Of a DNA stretch of 64,000 nucleotides, positions 28,029-38,118 are shown in pieces; positions within the stretch are counted from its first letter, which is position 1; each line of letters starts with the position of its first letter. Both the position numbers and the translations under genes were made by a program. The stretch is taken from NCBI RefSeq assembly GCF_009707485.1, contig NZ_CP046121.1, positions 496,001 to 560,000 of the forward strand, in the 5' to 3' direction. This DNA is from Nostocoides sp. HKS02 (GTDB lineage: Bacteria > Actinomycetota > Actinomycetes > Actinomycetales > Dermatophilaceae). The notes beneath the pieces are model-generated. The model saw nothing but the letters and a program-made list of their open reading frames with translations, had not been told where the DNA came from and did no database searches.

Positions 28029-31000
28029 TCACCGGCGGAGCCTCAGGCCGCGAGGCGTGGCATGGAACCCGGCTCGCGCGAGGGCTGCGGCGAGCGGATG
28101 TGCGGAACCGAGGACGGTGTCCCCGTCGGCCTTCTCCACGGTCAGTCGTCCGAGCGCACCCTCGCGCACGGCGAGGGCGAGCGCGTCGGCAGCACTCTGG
28201 AGCGGCTGGTCGTCCTCGGTCCATGACAACAGGGTCTTGCCTCCGCGCTCGACGTAGAGGACGAGCTCGCCGTCGACCAGCACCACGAGGGCGCCCGCCT
28301 TGCGGGCTGGCTGGTGACCGCGCTTCGTAGCCCCGACCGTGGTCGTCGCGGAGTCCTTCGCACCGTCGGAACCGCTGGGCGGCTCGGCGCCGTGGGGGCC
28401 TCGGTCGGCGGCGCGCTGCGGCCACGGGAGCGCCGCGCCGTACGGGTTGGCCGGATCGGTCGCCGCGAGCACCATGGCGGGCGTCGCCCGGTCGGTCGCC
28501 GCCCCGAGCGGGCGGACCCCGGCGCGCAGCCGGTCAACCGCCCCGGTGGTCGAGAACTGGGAGGCCCCGAGCGACTCCACGAAGTACCCCCGCCGCACCC
28601 GACCCGACTCCTCGGCCGCCGCGAGCACCCGGTAGACGCCGGCGAAGCCGCCCGGCACGTCCTCGGCCACGACACTGCCCCGGGTCACGATGCCGTAGCG
28701 GTCGAGCAGGACCTCGGCCGTGGCGTACGCGCGAACGGTCGGGTCAGGCTCGGGCTCGGGCAGGAGCGACCATCGCCCCGCACCGGCCGGCGGCCCACCG
28801 CGCACGGGCATGGTGGGCCGACCCAGGCTGCGCTGGCCGGACAGCGCTCCGAGGGAGCCCCGCCGCCCGGCATACCTCGTGGTGCGCGGCCCGGAGCGGG
28901 AGCGTTTGTGGGCGGTGCGGCCACCGGCAAGGTGGGCGCGCAGCGGTGCGAGGGTGTCGTTGGTGACCAGGCCGTCCCACGCGAGCGACCACAGGTCCGT
29001 GAGGAGGCCCTCGTCGTCCTGGCTGCCGACCGCGTCGGAGAGGGTGCGGAAGAAGTACGCGCCGCCCCCCTGACAGGGCGTCGAGGATCGCCTGCTGCAG
29101 GTCGGTCACGGGGCTGGCTCCCGGCGGGGCCAGGGTGAGGTGGGCAGTGTCAGCGAGGTGGAGCGAGACCCACCCGTCGTCGCCCGGCAGGGCGCCATGG
29201 CCTCGCCAGACGACCTCGCCGCTGCTGGTGAGGTCATCGAGCAGGGCGGGGGTGTAACCGACCACCCGGCTGGGCAGCACGAGGGTCTCGAGCGCGCTGG
29301 CGGGCACGACCGCGCCGGCGAGCTGCTCGATGGCCCGGACCAGCCCCTCGCGACCGCGCAGGGCGCCGCCCACGCCCTGCCAGGCTGGCAGGAAGCGGGC
29401 CAGCTCGACCGCAGCCACCGGCTCGACCTCGGCGCGCAGTGCTGCCAGCGACCGGCGCCGCAGCAGCCGCAGCACCTCGGCGTCGCAGTAGTCGAGCCCG
29501 TGCAGGCCGCCGCCGTTCTCGGTCGGGAGCAGCTCACCCTCGACGACCCGACCGGCCGAGACCAGGCGGCGCAGCGCATCGGTGGCGACGGCCGGTCCGA
29601 CCCCCACCAGGCCGCGACGGCGGCGGCGGGGAACGGACCGTGCGTGCGGGCGTAGCGTCGAACCAGGTCCCCGAGCGGGTCGGGGACCGACTCGAGGAAC
29701 GCCTGGGGGATGCCGACCGGCAGCGAGCACCCCAGGGCGTCACGCAGGCGGCCCGCGTCCTCGATCGCGGCCCAGCGCTCCTCGCCGGCCACCCGGACCC
29801 GGATCAGCCGACGGGCACCCTCGAGCTCGACGAGCCAGCCGCCGACCGTCGCCGCGGTCGCCGGGTCCTGGCAACGCCTGACGATGTCGTCGAGGGGGAG
29901 GGGGCCGAGCGCCCGCAGCAGGTCGGCCACGTCCTCGGCGTCGCGACAGGCGCGCTCGGGGGTGAGGCGCTGGAGCTCGGTCTCGGTGCGGGTGACCTCG
30001 GCGGGGTCGAGCAGGTCGCGCAGCGAGAGGCCCTCGCCGCGGCCGAGCAGCTCGGCCAGGAGGGTCGGGTCGAGGGCGAGGGCGGCGGCGCGCTTCTCGG
30101 CCAGGGGCGAGTCGCCCTCGTAGAGGAACTGCGCGACGTACCCGAACATCAGGGACCGGGCGAACGGCGAGGGCTGGGCCGACTCGACGTCGACCATGGT
30201 GACCTCGCGGGACTCGATCGAGCGCATCAGGGCGGTCAGCCCCGGCACGTCGAACACGTCCTGGACGCACTCGCGCACCGTCTCGAGGACGATCGGGAAC
30301 GACGCGTACTGGCTGGCCACCTCGAGCAGCTGGGCGGCCCGCTGGCGCTGCTGCCACAGCGGCTGGCGGCGGTCGGGACGCCGTCGGGGCAGGAGCAGCG
30401 CCCGGGACGCGCACTCCCTGAAGCGGGCGGCGAACAGCGCCGACCCGCCGATCTGCGAGGTCACCAGGTCGTGCACCTCGTCGGCCTCGAGCCGCACGAG
30501 CTCGAGCAGCTCGGCCCCGATGCCGCGCCCCGACGACCCGGTGGACCCCTCGTCGTCGAACTCGAGGTCGGGCAGGCGGAAGACGATGCCGTCGTCGCCG
30601 TGCATGGCCTGCACGTCGACGCCGTAGCGCTCGCGCATGCGGGCCGAGACGCACAGCGCCCACGGCGCGTGCACCTGACCACCGAACGGTGAGTGCACCG
30701 CGACCCGCCAGTCGCCGATCTCGTCGCGGAACCGCTCGACCACGATGGTCCGGTCATCGGGAACGTGGCGGGTGGCCTGCTGCTGCTCGGACAGGTAGGC
30801 GAGCAGGTTGTCGGTGGCCCACTCGTCGAGGCCGGCCGCGGTGACCCGCTCGCGGGCCCTGGCGGGGGAGAGCCCCACGACCTCGCGGACGAACGCGCCC
30901 ACCGCCCGGCCCAGCTCTGCCGGGCGACCTAGCTGGTCGCCCTTCCAGAACGGCAGCCGTCCCGGCAGGCCGGGCGCCGGGGTCACCAGCACCCGGTCGT

Positions 31001-32804
31001 GGGTGATGTCCTCGATGCGCCACGTCGAGGTGCCGAGGGTGAACACGTCGCCGACCCGGGACTCGTAGACCATCTCCTCGTCGAGCTCACCGACCCGTCG
31101 GCCCGCGCCCTCGGACGAGGCGAGGAACACGGCATACAACCCGCGGTCGGGGATGGTGCCGCCGGAGGTGACGGCGAGCCGCTGAGCCCCCGGACGCCCG
31201 GTGAGGGTGCCCGTGACCCGGTCCCAGACGATGCGAGGGCGCAGCTCGGCGAACTCGTCGCTGGGGTAGCGCCCCGAGAGCATGTCGAGCACGGACTCGA
31301 GGATCGACCGGGGCAGCGCCGCGAACGGCGTGGCGCGGCGGACCACCTGCTCGAGGTCGTCGACGGTCCACTCGTCGAGCGCGCACATGGCCACGATCTG
31401 CTGGGCGAGCACGTCGACCGGGTTGGCCGGCACGCGCAGGGACTCGATGGCACCGGTCCGCATGCGCTCGACGACGACCGCGGTCTGCACGAGGTCGCCC
31501 CGGAACTTCGGGAAGAGGACCCCGCGGGACACTGCCCCGACCTGGTGGCCGGCGCGCCCGACCCGCTGGAGCCCGGACGCCACGGACGGCGGTGACTCGA
31601 CCTGGATCACCAGGTCGACGGCCCCCATGTCGATGCCCAGCTCCAGCGAGCTCGTCGCGACCACGGCGGGCAGGCGGCCGGCCTTGAGGTCCTCCTCGAT
31701 CAGCTGGCGGTGCTCCTTGCTCACCGACCCGTGGTGGGCCCGCGCGAGGACCGCGGGTGCGCCGGACGACGCGCCCGACTGGGCCATGAGCTGGGCAGGC
31801 GTGCGCCCGGCGGTATGCCGCGGGGCGGGCTCGGCAGGCTCGTCACCACGAGCCTCGCGGGCCGTCTCGAGGCGCTCGTCCCATATCTCGTTGAGCCGGG
31901 CGGTGAGCCGCTCCGCGAGGCGTCGGGAGTTGGAGAAGACCAAGGTGGAGCGATGGGTGGCGATCAGGTCGACGATGCGCTCCTCGACGTGTGGCCAGAT
32001 CGAGGCACGCCGCTCGGCGCCCGAGGCCGGACCCGACAGGTCGCCCTCGATCACCTCACCGAGGGCGGACATGTCCGCGATCGGGACGACGACCTCGAGG
32101 TCCCACTCCTTGGTCGACGGTGGCCGCACGACCTCGACCGGCCGGCCGCCGGCGAGGTAGCGAGCCACCTCGTCGACCGGTTCGACGGTGGCGGACAGGC
32201 CGATGCGTTGCGCCGGGGTGTCGAGCAGGGCGTCGAGGCGCTCGAGCGAGAGGGCGAGGTGGGCGCCGCGCTTGGTGCCGGCGACGGCGTGCACCTCGTC
32301 GAGGATGACGGTCTCGACCCCGGCCAGGGCCTCGCGGGCCTGGGAGGTGAGGATGAGGAAGAGCGACTCAGGGGTGGTGATGAGCACGTCGGTGGGAGTG
32401 CGCGCGAATGCGCGGCGCTCGTTCGCCGGCGTGTCGCCGGAACGCACGGCCACGGTGATGTCGGGTGGGGTCAGCCCGAGCCGGGTCGCCGCGTGGCCGA
32501 TGCCGACCAGCGGCGAGCGCAGGTTGCGCTCGACGTCGACGGCCAGGGCCTTCATCGGGGAGACGTAGAGGACCCGGCACCGCTTGAGCCGCTCGACGGG
32601 AACCGGCTCGCTGGACAACCGGTCGAGCGCCCAGAGGAACGCGGACAGCGTCTTGCCCGAGCCGGTGGGCGCCACGACGAGCGCATGGTGCCCCGAGCTG
32701 ATCGCCGACCAGGCGCCGGCCTGGGCCGCGGTGGGCGCGGTGAAGGAGCCCCTGAACCACGCCGCGGTGGCGGGGGAGAACCGGTCGAGCACGTCGCCTG
32801 CCAT
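28029..32804 (-). CDS. lhr: Large ATP-dependent helicase Lhr (two compensating frameshifts)
   Basis: Lhr is a superfamily-2 3'-5' DNA/RNA helicase with repair roles. Walker A APTGSGKT is at residues 46-53, a DEVHAV box follows at about 170, and then FSNSRRLAERL, ASSLELGIDMGAVDLVIQ and QRVGRAGHQ motifs. Long winged-helix and Lhr-core regions run to about 1,590 residues. The frame moves at C5 29601-29605 (one base missing; AAWWG should continue to VGPAVATDALRRLV) and returns at C6 29065-29070 (one extra; ALSGG to GAYFFRTLSDAV). The shifts cancel, so both ends share a frame. The ATG at 32804 is preferred to the GTG at 32813. nei follows directly. Confidence 0.93.
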
Positions 32805-32893
32805 CAGAGCCACAGCCTCTCACCCCGGACCGACACTCGCTGCCGCCGTAGGACGCTGGCTGGTCGGCCGGTGGTCCTGTCGGACGCTGTGCC

Positions 32894-32899
32894 TACACT
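32894..32899 (+). promoter_or_regulatory. -10 box of the DUF3046 gene (leaderless)
   Basis: TACACT ends 6 nt before the GTG at 32906. Confidence 0.5.
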
Positions 32900-32905
32900 C
32901 GGGCC

Positions 32906-33127
32906 GTGCGTCTGAGCCGGTTCTGGGAGCTGATGAACGACGAGTTCGGCGAGACCTATGCCGGCTCGCTCGCTCGCGGGCACACCCTGCACGCCCTCGG
33001 CGACGTCACGGTGCTCGAGGCGCTGGACCGCGGCGAGTCTCCTCGGCGGGTCTGGCTCGCGCTCTGCGACGACATGGACGTGCCCGAGTCGCGCCGACTC
33101 GGCATCGAGCGCCGGCACGTCCGGTGA
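32906..33127 (+). CDS. DUF3046 family protein
   Basis: The 73-residue protein reads RLSRFWELMNDEFGETYAGS near its start and EALDRGESPRRVWLALCDDMDVP later, the pattern of the actinobacterial DUF3046 family. The function is unknown. In many actinobacteria it lies just upstream of recA-recX; here a monooxygenase gene and an ABC exporter have come between. The GTG at 32906 is leaderless. Its stop overlaps the next gene (GTGA). Confidence 0.88.
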   Translation: MRLSRFWELMNDEFGETYAGSLARGHTLHALGDVTVLEALDRGESPRRVWLALCDDMDVPESRRLGIERRHVR

Positions 33128-34152
33128 CCCGTCTCGACTGGTCGGCCCACCCGCTGGTCCTCGCACCCATGGCGGGCGGCCCGACCACCGTGGCACTCGC
33201 CGCCGCGGCGGCTCGGGGAGGGATGTTCCCGTTCCTCGCCGGCGCCTACCTCACCGCCGCGCGGCTGCGCGAGGACGTCGCAGCCCTGCGTGCGGCGACC
33301 GCGGCGCCGTTCGGGGTCAACGTCTTCGCGCCGTCACCGAACCTGCCCACGATGCACGCCGACGCCCTCGCGTATGCCGAGCTGCTGGCGCCGTGGGCGG
33401 CCGCCGCGGGCGTCGAGCTCGGCGAGCCGCGCTATGACGACGACGCGTTCGACGCCAAGGTGGACCTGCTCGTCGAGCTGGCGCCGCCGCTCGTGAGCTT
33501 CGCCTTCGCCTGGCCACCCGCCGAGGTCGTGGCCCGCCTCCAGGCGGCCGGCGTCGAGGTCTGGGTCACGCTCAACGATCCCGACGAGGTGGCCTGGGCG
33601 CAGGAGCTGGGCGTCGACGGGCTGGTGGCCCAGGGCTGGGAGGCCGGCGGTCACCGGGGTGGCCCGGTCGACACCGGCGCAGAACAGCTGGCGGTGCGCG
33701 AGCTCGTCAGCGCACTGCGAGACCGCAGTCCGCTGCCGGTGATGGCGGCCGGCGGGCTCATGACCGGTGGCGACGCCGCGCAACTGCGCGCGGTCGGCGC
33801 GGTGGCCAGCGCGTTCGGCACGGCCTTCCTGGACTGCGTCGAGGCCGGCACCGCCGGGGTCCACCGGTATGCGCTCACCCACCGCAGCGGCACGCGCGTC
33901 ACGCGGGCGTTCACCGGCCGCAGCGCGCGGGCCCTGAGCACGACGTGGACCGAGCGGTTCGGCGACGTCGCGCCGGCGGCATACCCCCACGTGCACCACC
34001 TGACCGCGCCCCTGCGGGCCCACGGCAAGGCGACCGGCGAGGCCGAGCTGGTGCACCTGTGGGCGGGCACCGGCCACGCCGGGATCCGTCCGATGGCGGC
34101 CACCGAGCTGGCCCGCACCCTGCGGGCCGAGCTGGACGCCGGAAATGGGTGA
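33124..34152 (+). CDS. Nitronate monooxygenase / 2-nitropropane dioxygenase-like FMN protein
   Basis: The 342-residue TIM-barrel flavoprotein has the NMO pattern: LAPMAGGPTTVALAAAAARGG near the N-terminus, PFGVNVFAPS, the QGWEAGGHRGG FMN-phosphate loop (about residues 170-180) and PVMAAGGLMTG. Family members oxidise alkyl nitronates or propionate-3-nitronate, but many annotated members have other roles, so the substrate is unproven. The GTG overlaps the DUF3046 stop. The next gene is the ABC ATPase, 35 bases downstream. Confidence 0.88.
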   Translation: MTRLDWSAHPLVLAPMAGGPTTVALAAAAARGGMFPFLAGAYLTAARLREDVAALRAATAAPFGVNVFAPSPNLPTMHADALAYAELLAPWAAAAGVELGEPRYDDDAFDAKVDLLVELAPPLVSFAFAWPPAEVVARLQAAGVEVWVTLNDPDEVAWAQELGVDGLVAQGWEAGGHRGGPVDTGAEQLAVRELVSALRDRSPLPVMAAGGLMTGGDAAQLRAVGAVASAFGTAFLDCVEAGTAGVHRYALTHRSGTRVTRAFTGRSARALSTTWTERFGDVAPAAYPHVHHLTAPLRAHGKATGEAELVHLWAGTGHAGIRPMAATELARTLRAELDAGNG

Positions 34153-34187
34153 GAGCGTGTCGGCGATTGTCGGTAGCGTGCAGCATC

Positions 34188-35120
34188 GTGCCTGACGACG
34201 ACATCCTGCTGAGCGCCTCGGGGCTGACGAAGACCTTCGGGGACTTCACGGCCGTCGACGGCATCGACTTCGCGGTCCGCAAGGGGGAGTGCTTCGGGTT
34301 CCTCGGTCCCAACGGGGCGGGCAAGTCCTCGACGATGCGCATGGTGGGGTGTGTCTCCCCGGTCTCCGACGGTGAGCTGCGGCTGTTCGGGCTCGACCCC
34401 GGTCAGCACGGCCCGGCCATCCGCGCGCGCCTGGGCAGCTGCCCCCAGAAGGACACCCTCGACGAGGAGCTCACGGTCGAGGAGAACCTCTGGGTCTACG
34501 GCCGCTACTTCGGCCTCTCGCGCAAGGAGGTCCGCTCCCGGGCTGCCGAGCTGCTCGACTTCGCCCAGCTCACCGACCGGGCCGGTGACAAGGTCGAGCC
34601 GCTGTCCGGCGGCATGAAGCGGCGGCTGACGATCGCCCGCTCGCTGATCAACTCACCCGAGATCCTGCTGCTCGACGAGCCCACCACGGGCCTGGACCCG
34701 CAAGCGCGCCACGTCCTGTGGGACCGGCTCTTCCGGCTCAAGCGCTCCGGCGTGACGCTGGTGCTGACCACGCACTACATGGACGAGGCGGAGCAGCTCT
34801 GCGACCGGCTGGTGGTCATGGACCACGGGCGGATCGTCGCCGAGGGGTCGCCTCGCGAGCTCATCGACACCTACTCGACCCGTGAGGTGCTCGAGCTGCG
34901 CTTCGACGTCGAGGACCAGCGCGACTTCGCCCAACAGCTCGCCGGGGTGGGGGAGCGGGTGGAGGTCCTGCCCGACCGCCTGCTGGTCTACACCGACGAC
35001 GGCGACGCGGCCGCCGCGGCAGTCCACGCCCGCGGCATCGCGCCGCTGTCCTCGTTGGTGCGCCGCTCGACCCTGGAAGACGTGTTCCTCCACCTGACCG
35101 GCCGGACGCTGGTGGACTGA
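34188..35120 (+). CDS. ABC transporter ATP-binding protein (drug/daunorubicin-type exporter)
   Basis: The 310-residue ATPase has Walker A GPNGAGKSS (about residues 42-50), a Q-loop near CPQKDTLDEEL, the signature LSGGMKRRL, Walker B ILLLDEPTTGLDP and the switch His in TTHYMDEAE. The C-terminal domain of about 80 residues is the DUF4162/DrrA type, typical of two-permease ABC-2 exporters such as NodI or DrrA. The GTG at 34188 follows TAGCGT (34174-34179) by eight bases. It overlaps the first permease by one base. Confidence 0.93.
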   Translation: MPDDDILLSASGLTKTFGDFTAVDGIDFAVRKGECFGFLGPNGAGKSSTMRMVGCVSPVSDGELRLFGLDPGQHGPAIRARLGSCPQKDTLDEELTVEENLWVYGRYFGLSRKEVRSRAAELLDFAQLTDRAGDKVEPLSGGMKRRLTIARSLINSPEILLLDEPTTGLDPQARHVLWDRLFRLKRSGVTLVLTTHYMDEAEQLCDRLVVMDHGRIVAEGSPRELIDTYSTREVLELRFDVEDQRDFAQQLAGVGERVEVLPDRLLVYTDDGDAAAAAVHARGIAPLSSLVRRSTLEDVFLHLTGRTLVD

Positions 35121-35971
35121 TGTCACCCCTGCCGCCCACCGAAGCCGTCACCGAGCAGTGGGAGCAACGGGCCACCCCAGGCCCGCGACCCGCACTGAGC
35201 GCCCACGAACGGGTGCTGGCAGTGTGGGAGTACCACCTGCGGGTCTATCGCCGGACCTGGCGTGGCTCGGTCATCTCCCGGGCGCTCATGCCCCTGCTCT
35301 TCCTGCTGTCCATGGGGGTCGGGCTCGGGTCGCTGGTCGACCACCGGGCCGGCGGCGTCCACGGCGTGCCGTACCTCGCGTTCGTGGCCCCGGCGATCCT
35401 GGCGGTGCAGACCATGTGGGTGGCCAACGGCGAGTCGACGTACCAGGTGCTCGGGTACATCAAGTGGAACATGACCTACCACGCCCAGCTGGCCTCGCCT
35501 CTGGGCGTGCGCGACGTGCTCTCAGGGCACTTCCTGGCGGTGGCCTGCCACCTGGTCATGTCCACGTCGTTCTTCATGGTCGTCGCCGCGCTGTTCGGGG
35601 GCTTCCACTCCTGGTGGGCCCTGCTGTGCCTGCCGATCGCCGTCCTGACCGGCATGGCCTTCAGCATCCCGATGTTCGCGTTCACCGCGGTGCAGGAGGG
35701 TGACAACGGGTTCAACATCCTGTTCCGCTGGATCATCACGCCGATGATGCTCTTCTCCGGGACGTTCTTCCCCATCCAGCAGCTGCCCGTCTGGATGCAG
35801 CCGATCGCCTGGGCGACGCCCCTGTGGCACGGCGTCGAGGCCTGTCGCGCGGTGGCCAGCGGCACCATCGCCTGGGGGCCGCTGGCCGGTCACCTGCTCG
35901 TCCCGCTGGCGTATGCCGCGGTGGGCTGGTGGCTTGCCGAGCGCGCCTTTGCCCGGAGGCTGGTTCCGTGA
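35120..35971 (+). CDS. ABC-2 type exporter permease, first
   Basis: The 283-residue protein has a soluble head of about 40 residues and then six predicted membrane helices, with the ABC-2 membrane pattern (ALMPLLFLLSMGVGLGSLVD, LFSGTFFPIQQLPVWMQ). It lacks its own ATPase and pairs with the ATP-binding protein upstream and the second permease downstream; all three overlap by 1-4 bases. The exported substrate is unknown (lipid, sugar or drug in related systems). Confidence 0.9.
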   Translation: MSPLPPTEAVTEQWEQRATPGPRPALSAHERVLAVWEYHLRVYRRTWRGSVISRALMPLLFLLSMGVGLGSLVDHRAGGVHGVPYLAFVAPAILAVQTMWVANGESTYQVLGYIKWNMTYHAQLASPLGVRDVLSGHFLAVACHLVMSTSFFMVVAALFGGFHSWWALLCLPIAVLTGMAFSIPMFAFTAVQEGDNGFNILFRWIITPMMLFSGTFFPIQQLPVWMQPIAWATPLWHGVEACRAVASGTIAWGPLAGHLLVPLAYAAVGWWLAERAFARRLVP

Positions 35972-36798
35972 GCGCGACCACGACTTCGACCTCGCCGGCC
36001 GCGCGGGTGGCTCGTCTCGTCCCGATGCCTGCGGGGGCCGGCCTCGCCCGGATGATGGTCGAGCGCAACGTCACGGCGTTCCGACGGGGCTGGATCGCGC
36101 TCGTCACCGGGTTTGCCGAGCCGGTGTTCTACCTGTTCTCCCTCGGGATCGGGATCGGCGCCCTAGTGCACACCGTCACCACCGACTCGGGCCGCGTCGT
36201 GAGCTACGTGCAGTTCGTCGCGCCGGCGCTGCTGGCGACCTCGGCGATGAACGGCGCCGTGTTCGACTCGACCTTCAACGTGTTCTTCAAGCTGAAGTAC
36301 GCCCGCCTGTACGACGCCGTGCTGGCCACCCCCATGGGCCCGCGGGACATCGCCGTCGGAGAGATCTCGTGGTCGCTCATCCGCGGCGGGATGTACTCGG
36401 CCCTGTTCCTGGCGGTGGCCCTGGTGGCTGGTGCGGTCACCTCCTGGTGGGCCGTGCTGGCCTTGCCCGCGGCCGTGTTCATCGGCTTCGCCTTCGCGGC
36501 GGCGGGGATGTTCGCCACGACCTTCATGCGCTCGTGGGTCGACTTCGACTACGTGACCCTGGCGATCCAGCCGATGTTCCTGTTCTCGGCGACCTTCTTC
36601 CCGCTGTCGACCTACCCCGATGCGCTGCGATGGCTGGTGGAGTGCACTCCGCTGTACCACGGCGTCGCGCTCGAGCGGGCGCTCCTGCTCGGGGACGTGG
36701 GCTGGGGAGTGCTGGGTCACGTGCTGTACCTGGGCGTGCTGGGTGGGGTGGGCGTCATCGGCGCAGCCCGTCGGCTCGAACGACTGCTGCTTTCGTAG
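35968..36798 (+). CDS. ABC-2 type exporter permease, second
   Basis: The 276-residue membrane protein shares the layout of the preceding permease (FAEPVFYLFSLGIGIGALV, LFSATFFPLSTYPDALRW, GVALERALLLGDVGW) with six helices, so the two arose by duplication and probably form a heterodimer. The GTG at 35968 overlaps the upstream stop by four bases. It is the last gene of the three-gene operon; the recA regulatory region follows. Confidence 0.9.
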   Translation: MSATTTSTSPAARVARLVPMPAGAGLARMMVERNVTAFRRGWIALVTGFAEPVFYLFSLGIGIGALVHTVTTDSGRVVSYVQFVAPALLATSAMNGAVFDSTFNVFFKLKYARLYDAVLATPMGPRDIAVGEISWSLIRGGMYSALFLAVALVAGAVTSWWAVLALPAAVFIGFAFAAAGMFATTFMRSWVDFDYVTLAIQPMFLFSATFFPLSTYPDALRWLVECTPLYHGVALERALLLGDVGWGVLGHVLYLGVLGGVGVIGAARRLERLLLS

Positions 36799-36829
36799 GT
36801 CGGCGTGTCGCGCTAGACCACCGCCCATT

Positions 36830-36845
36830 TCGAACACACGTTCGG
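36830..36845. promoter_or_regulatory. LexA (SOS) box upstream of recA
   Basis: TCGAACACACGTTCGG matches the actinobacterial SOS box TCGAAC-N4-GTTCGA at 11 of 12 specified bases and abuts the TAGACT -10 box (36846-36851). Confidence 0.85.
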
Positions 36846-36851
36846 TAGACT
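36846..36851 (+). promoter_or_regulatory. -10 box of the LexA-controlled recA promoter
   Basis: TAGACT follows the SOS box immediately, so bound LexA would block RNA polymerase. Confidence 0.65.
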
Positions 36852-36911
36852 CATGCACAGGTGGAGCCCCGACGGGCCTTCGTCCACAGCTCTGGTGTGG
36901 GCTCAGGTCGA

Positions 36912-36934
36912 CTGTCGGTGGCGACTCCTAGCGT
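36912..36934 (+). promoter_or_regulatory. Second recA promoter of the RecA-NDp (PafBC) type
   Basis: CTGTCGGTG (36912-36920), an 8-bp spacer and TAGCGT (36929-36934) fit the mycobacterial LexA-independent damage promoter TTGTCRGTG-N8-TANNNT. Confidence 0.8.
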
Positions 36935-36962
36935 CTGACCCAACAGCGGATACTGCACAGAT

Positions 36963-36991
36963 TCTGACTGACCAGTTCTCTGACTGACCAG
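36963..36991. repeat. 13-bp direct repeat in the recA leader
   Basis: TCTGACTGACCAG occurs at 36963-36975 and 36979-36991 with a 3-bp spacer (16-bp period). It lies in the untranslated leader of both recA promoters. Confidence 0.75.
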
Positions 36992-37036
36992 GGTCGAAGG
37001 CAGGCGCGCCCGACTCGACCAGTGAAAGAAGGAACC

Positions 37037-38113
37037 GTGGCGAAGATGGCTGCAACCACCAGCTCGAACGGCATCGACCAGAAGGCCAAGTCCCTGGACT
37101 CCGTCATGGGCCAGATCGAGAAGTCGTTCGGCAAGGGCGCCGTGATGCGCCTGGGCGACGACATCCGACCGCCCATCGAAGTGATCCCCACCGGCTCGAT
37201 CGCGCTCGACATCGCGCTCGGCATCGGTGGCCTTCCGCGCGGTCGGGTCGTGGAGATCTACGGCCCGGAGTCCTCGGGCAAGACCACCGTCGCCCTGCAT
37301 GCGATCGCCAACGCGCAGAAGGCCGGCGGCATCGCCGCGTTCATCGACGCCGAGCACGCCCTCGACCCGGAGTACGCCAAGAAGCTGGGGGTCGACACCG
37401 ACGCTCTGCTCGTCAGCCAGCCCGACACCGGTGAGCAGGCACTCGAGATCGCCGACATGCTGATCCGCTCGGGCGCCCTCGACATCATCGTCATCGACTC
37501 CGTCGCGGCGCTGGTTCCCCGTGCCGAGATCGAGGGCGAGATGGGCGACAGCCACGTGGGCCTGCAGGCCAGGCTCATGTCCCAGGCCCTGCGCAAGCTC
37601 ACCGGCGCCATCAACAACACGGGCACCACCGCCATCTTCATCAACCAGCTCCGCGAGAAGATCGGCGTCATGTTCGGCTCGCCCGAGACGACGACCGGTG
37701 GCAAGGCGCTGAAGTTCTACGCCTCGGTCCGACTCGACGTCCGCCGCATCGAGACGCTCAAGGACGGCACCGAACCCGTCGGCAACCGCACCCGCGTCAA
37801 GGTCGTCAAGAACAAGGTCTCGCCCCCGTTCAAGCAGGCCGAGTTCGACATCCTCTACGGCTTCGGCATCTCTCGCGAGGGTGGCCTCATCGACATGGGC
37901 GTCGACCAGGGCTTCGTCCGCAAGGCCGGTGCCTGGTACACCTACGACGGCGACCAGCTGGGCCAGGGCAAGGAGAACGCCCGGCAGTTCCTCAAGGACA
38001 ACCCCGACCTGGCCGACGAGATCGAGAAGAAGATCAAGGAGAAGCTCGGCATCGGTCCGCAGGTCGACAAGCCGGCCATAGCTGTCGTCCCTGAGGTCTC
38101 CGTCGAGTTCTGA
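37037..38113 (+). CDS. recA: DNA recombinase RecA
   Basis: The 358-residue protein (from the GTG at 37037) has Walker A GPESSGKT (residues 76-83), the [10 protein letters not shown] block, Walker [23 protein letters not shown], and the DNA-binding loop 2 region with [20 protein letters not shown]. It drives homologous recombination and LexA self-cleavage. No intein is present. The start is uncertain: an AAGAAGGA site (37026-37033) is close to the GTG at 37037, and the ATG at 37046 is possible. recX follows six bases later; LexA- and PafBC-type promoters lie upstream. Confidence 0.98.
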   Translation: MAKMAATTSSNGIDQKAKSLDSVMGQIEKSFGKGAVMRLGDDIRPPIEVIPTGSIALDIALGIGGLPRGRVVEIYGPESSGKTTVALHAIANAQKAGGIAAFIDAEHALDPEYAKKLGVDTDALLVSQPDTGEQALEIADMLIRSGALDIIVIDSVAALVPRAEIEGEMGDSHVGLQARLMSQALRKLTGAINNTGTTAIFINQLREKIGVMFGSPETTTGGKALKFYASVRLDVRRIETLKDGTEPVGNRTRVKVVKNKVSPPFKQAEFDILYGFGISREGGLIDMGVDQGFVRKAGAWYTYDGDQLGQGKENARQFLKDNPDLADEIEKKIKEKLGIGPQVDKPAIAVVPEVSVEF

Positions 38114-38118
38114 TCCGC

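Noticed and set aside
29439..30692. Plus-strand frames opposite lhr
   Set aside because: Antisense to a conserved helicase; composition typical of shadows.
34159..34179. TTGTCGGT upstream of the ABC transporter genes as a PafBC promoter
   Set aside because: The spacing does not leave a TANNNT box 8 bp downstream; TAGCGT overlaps the end of the motif.
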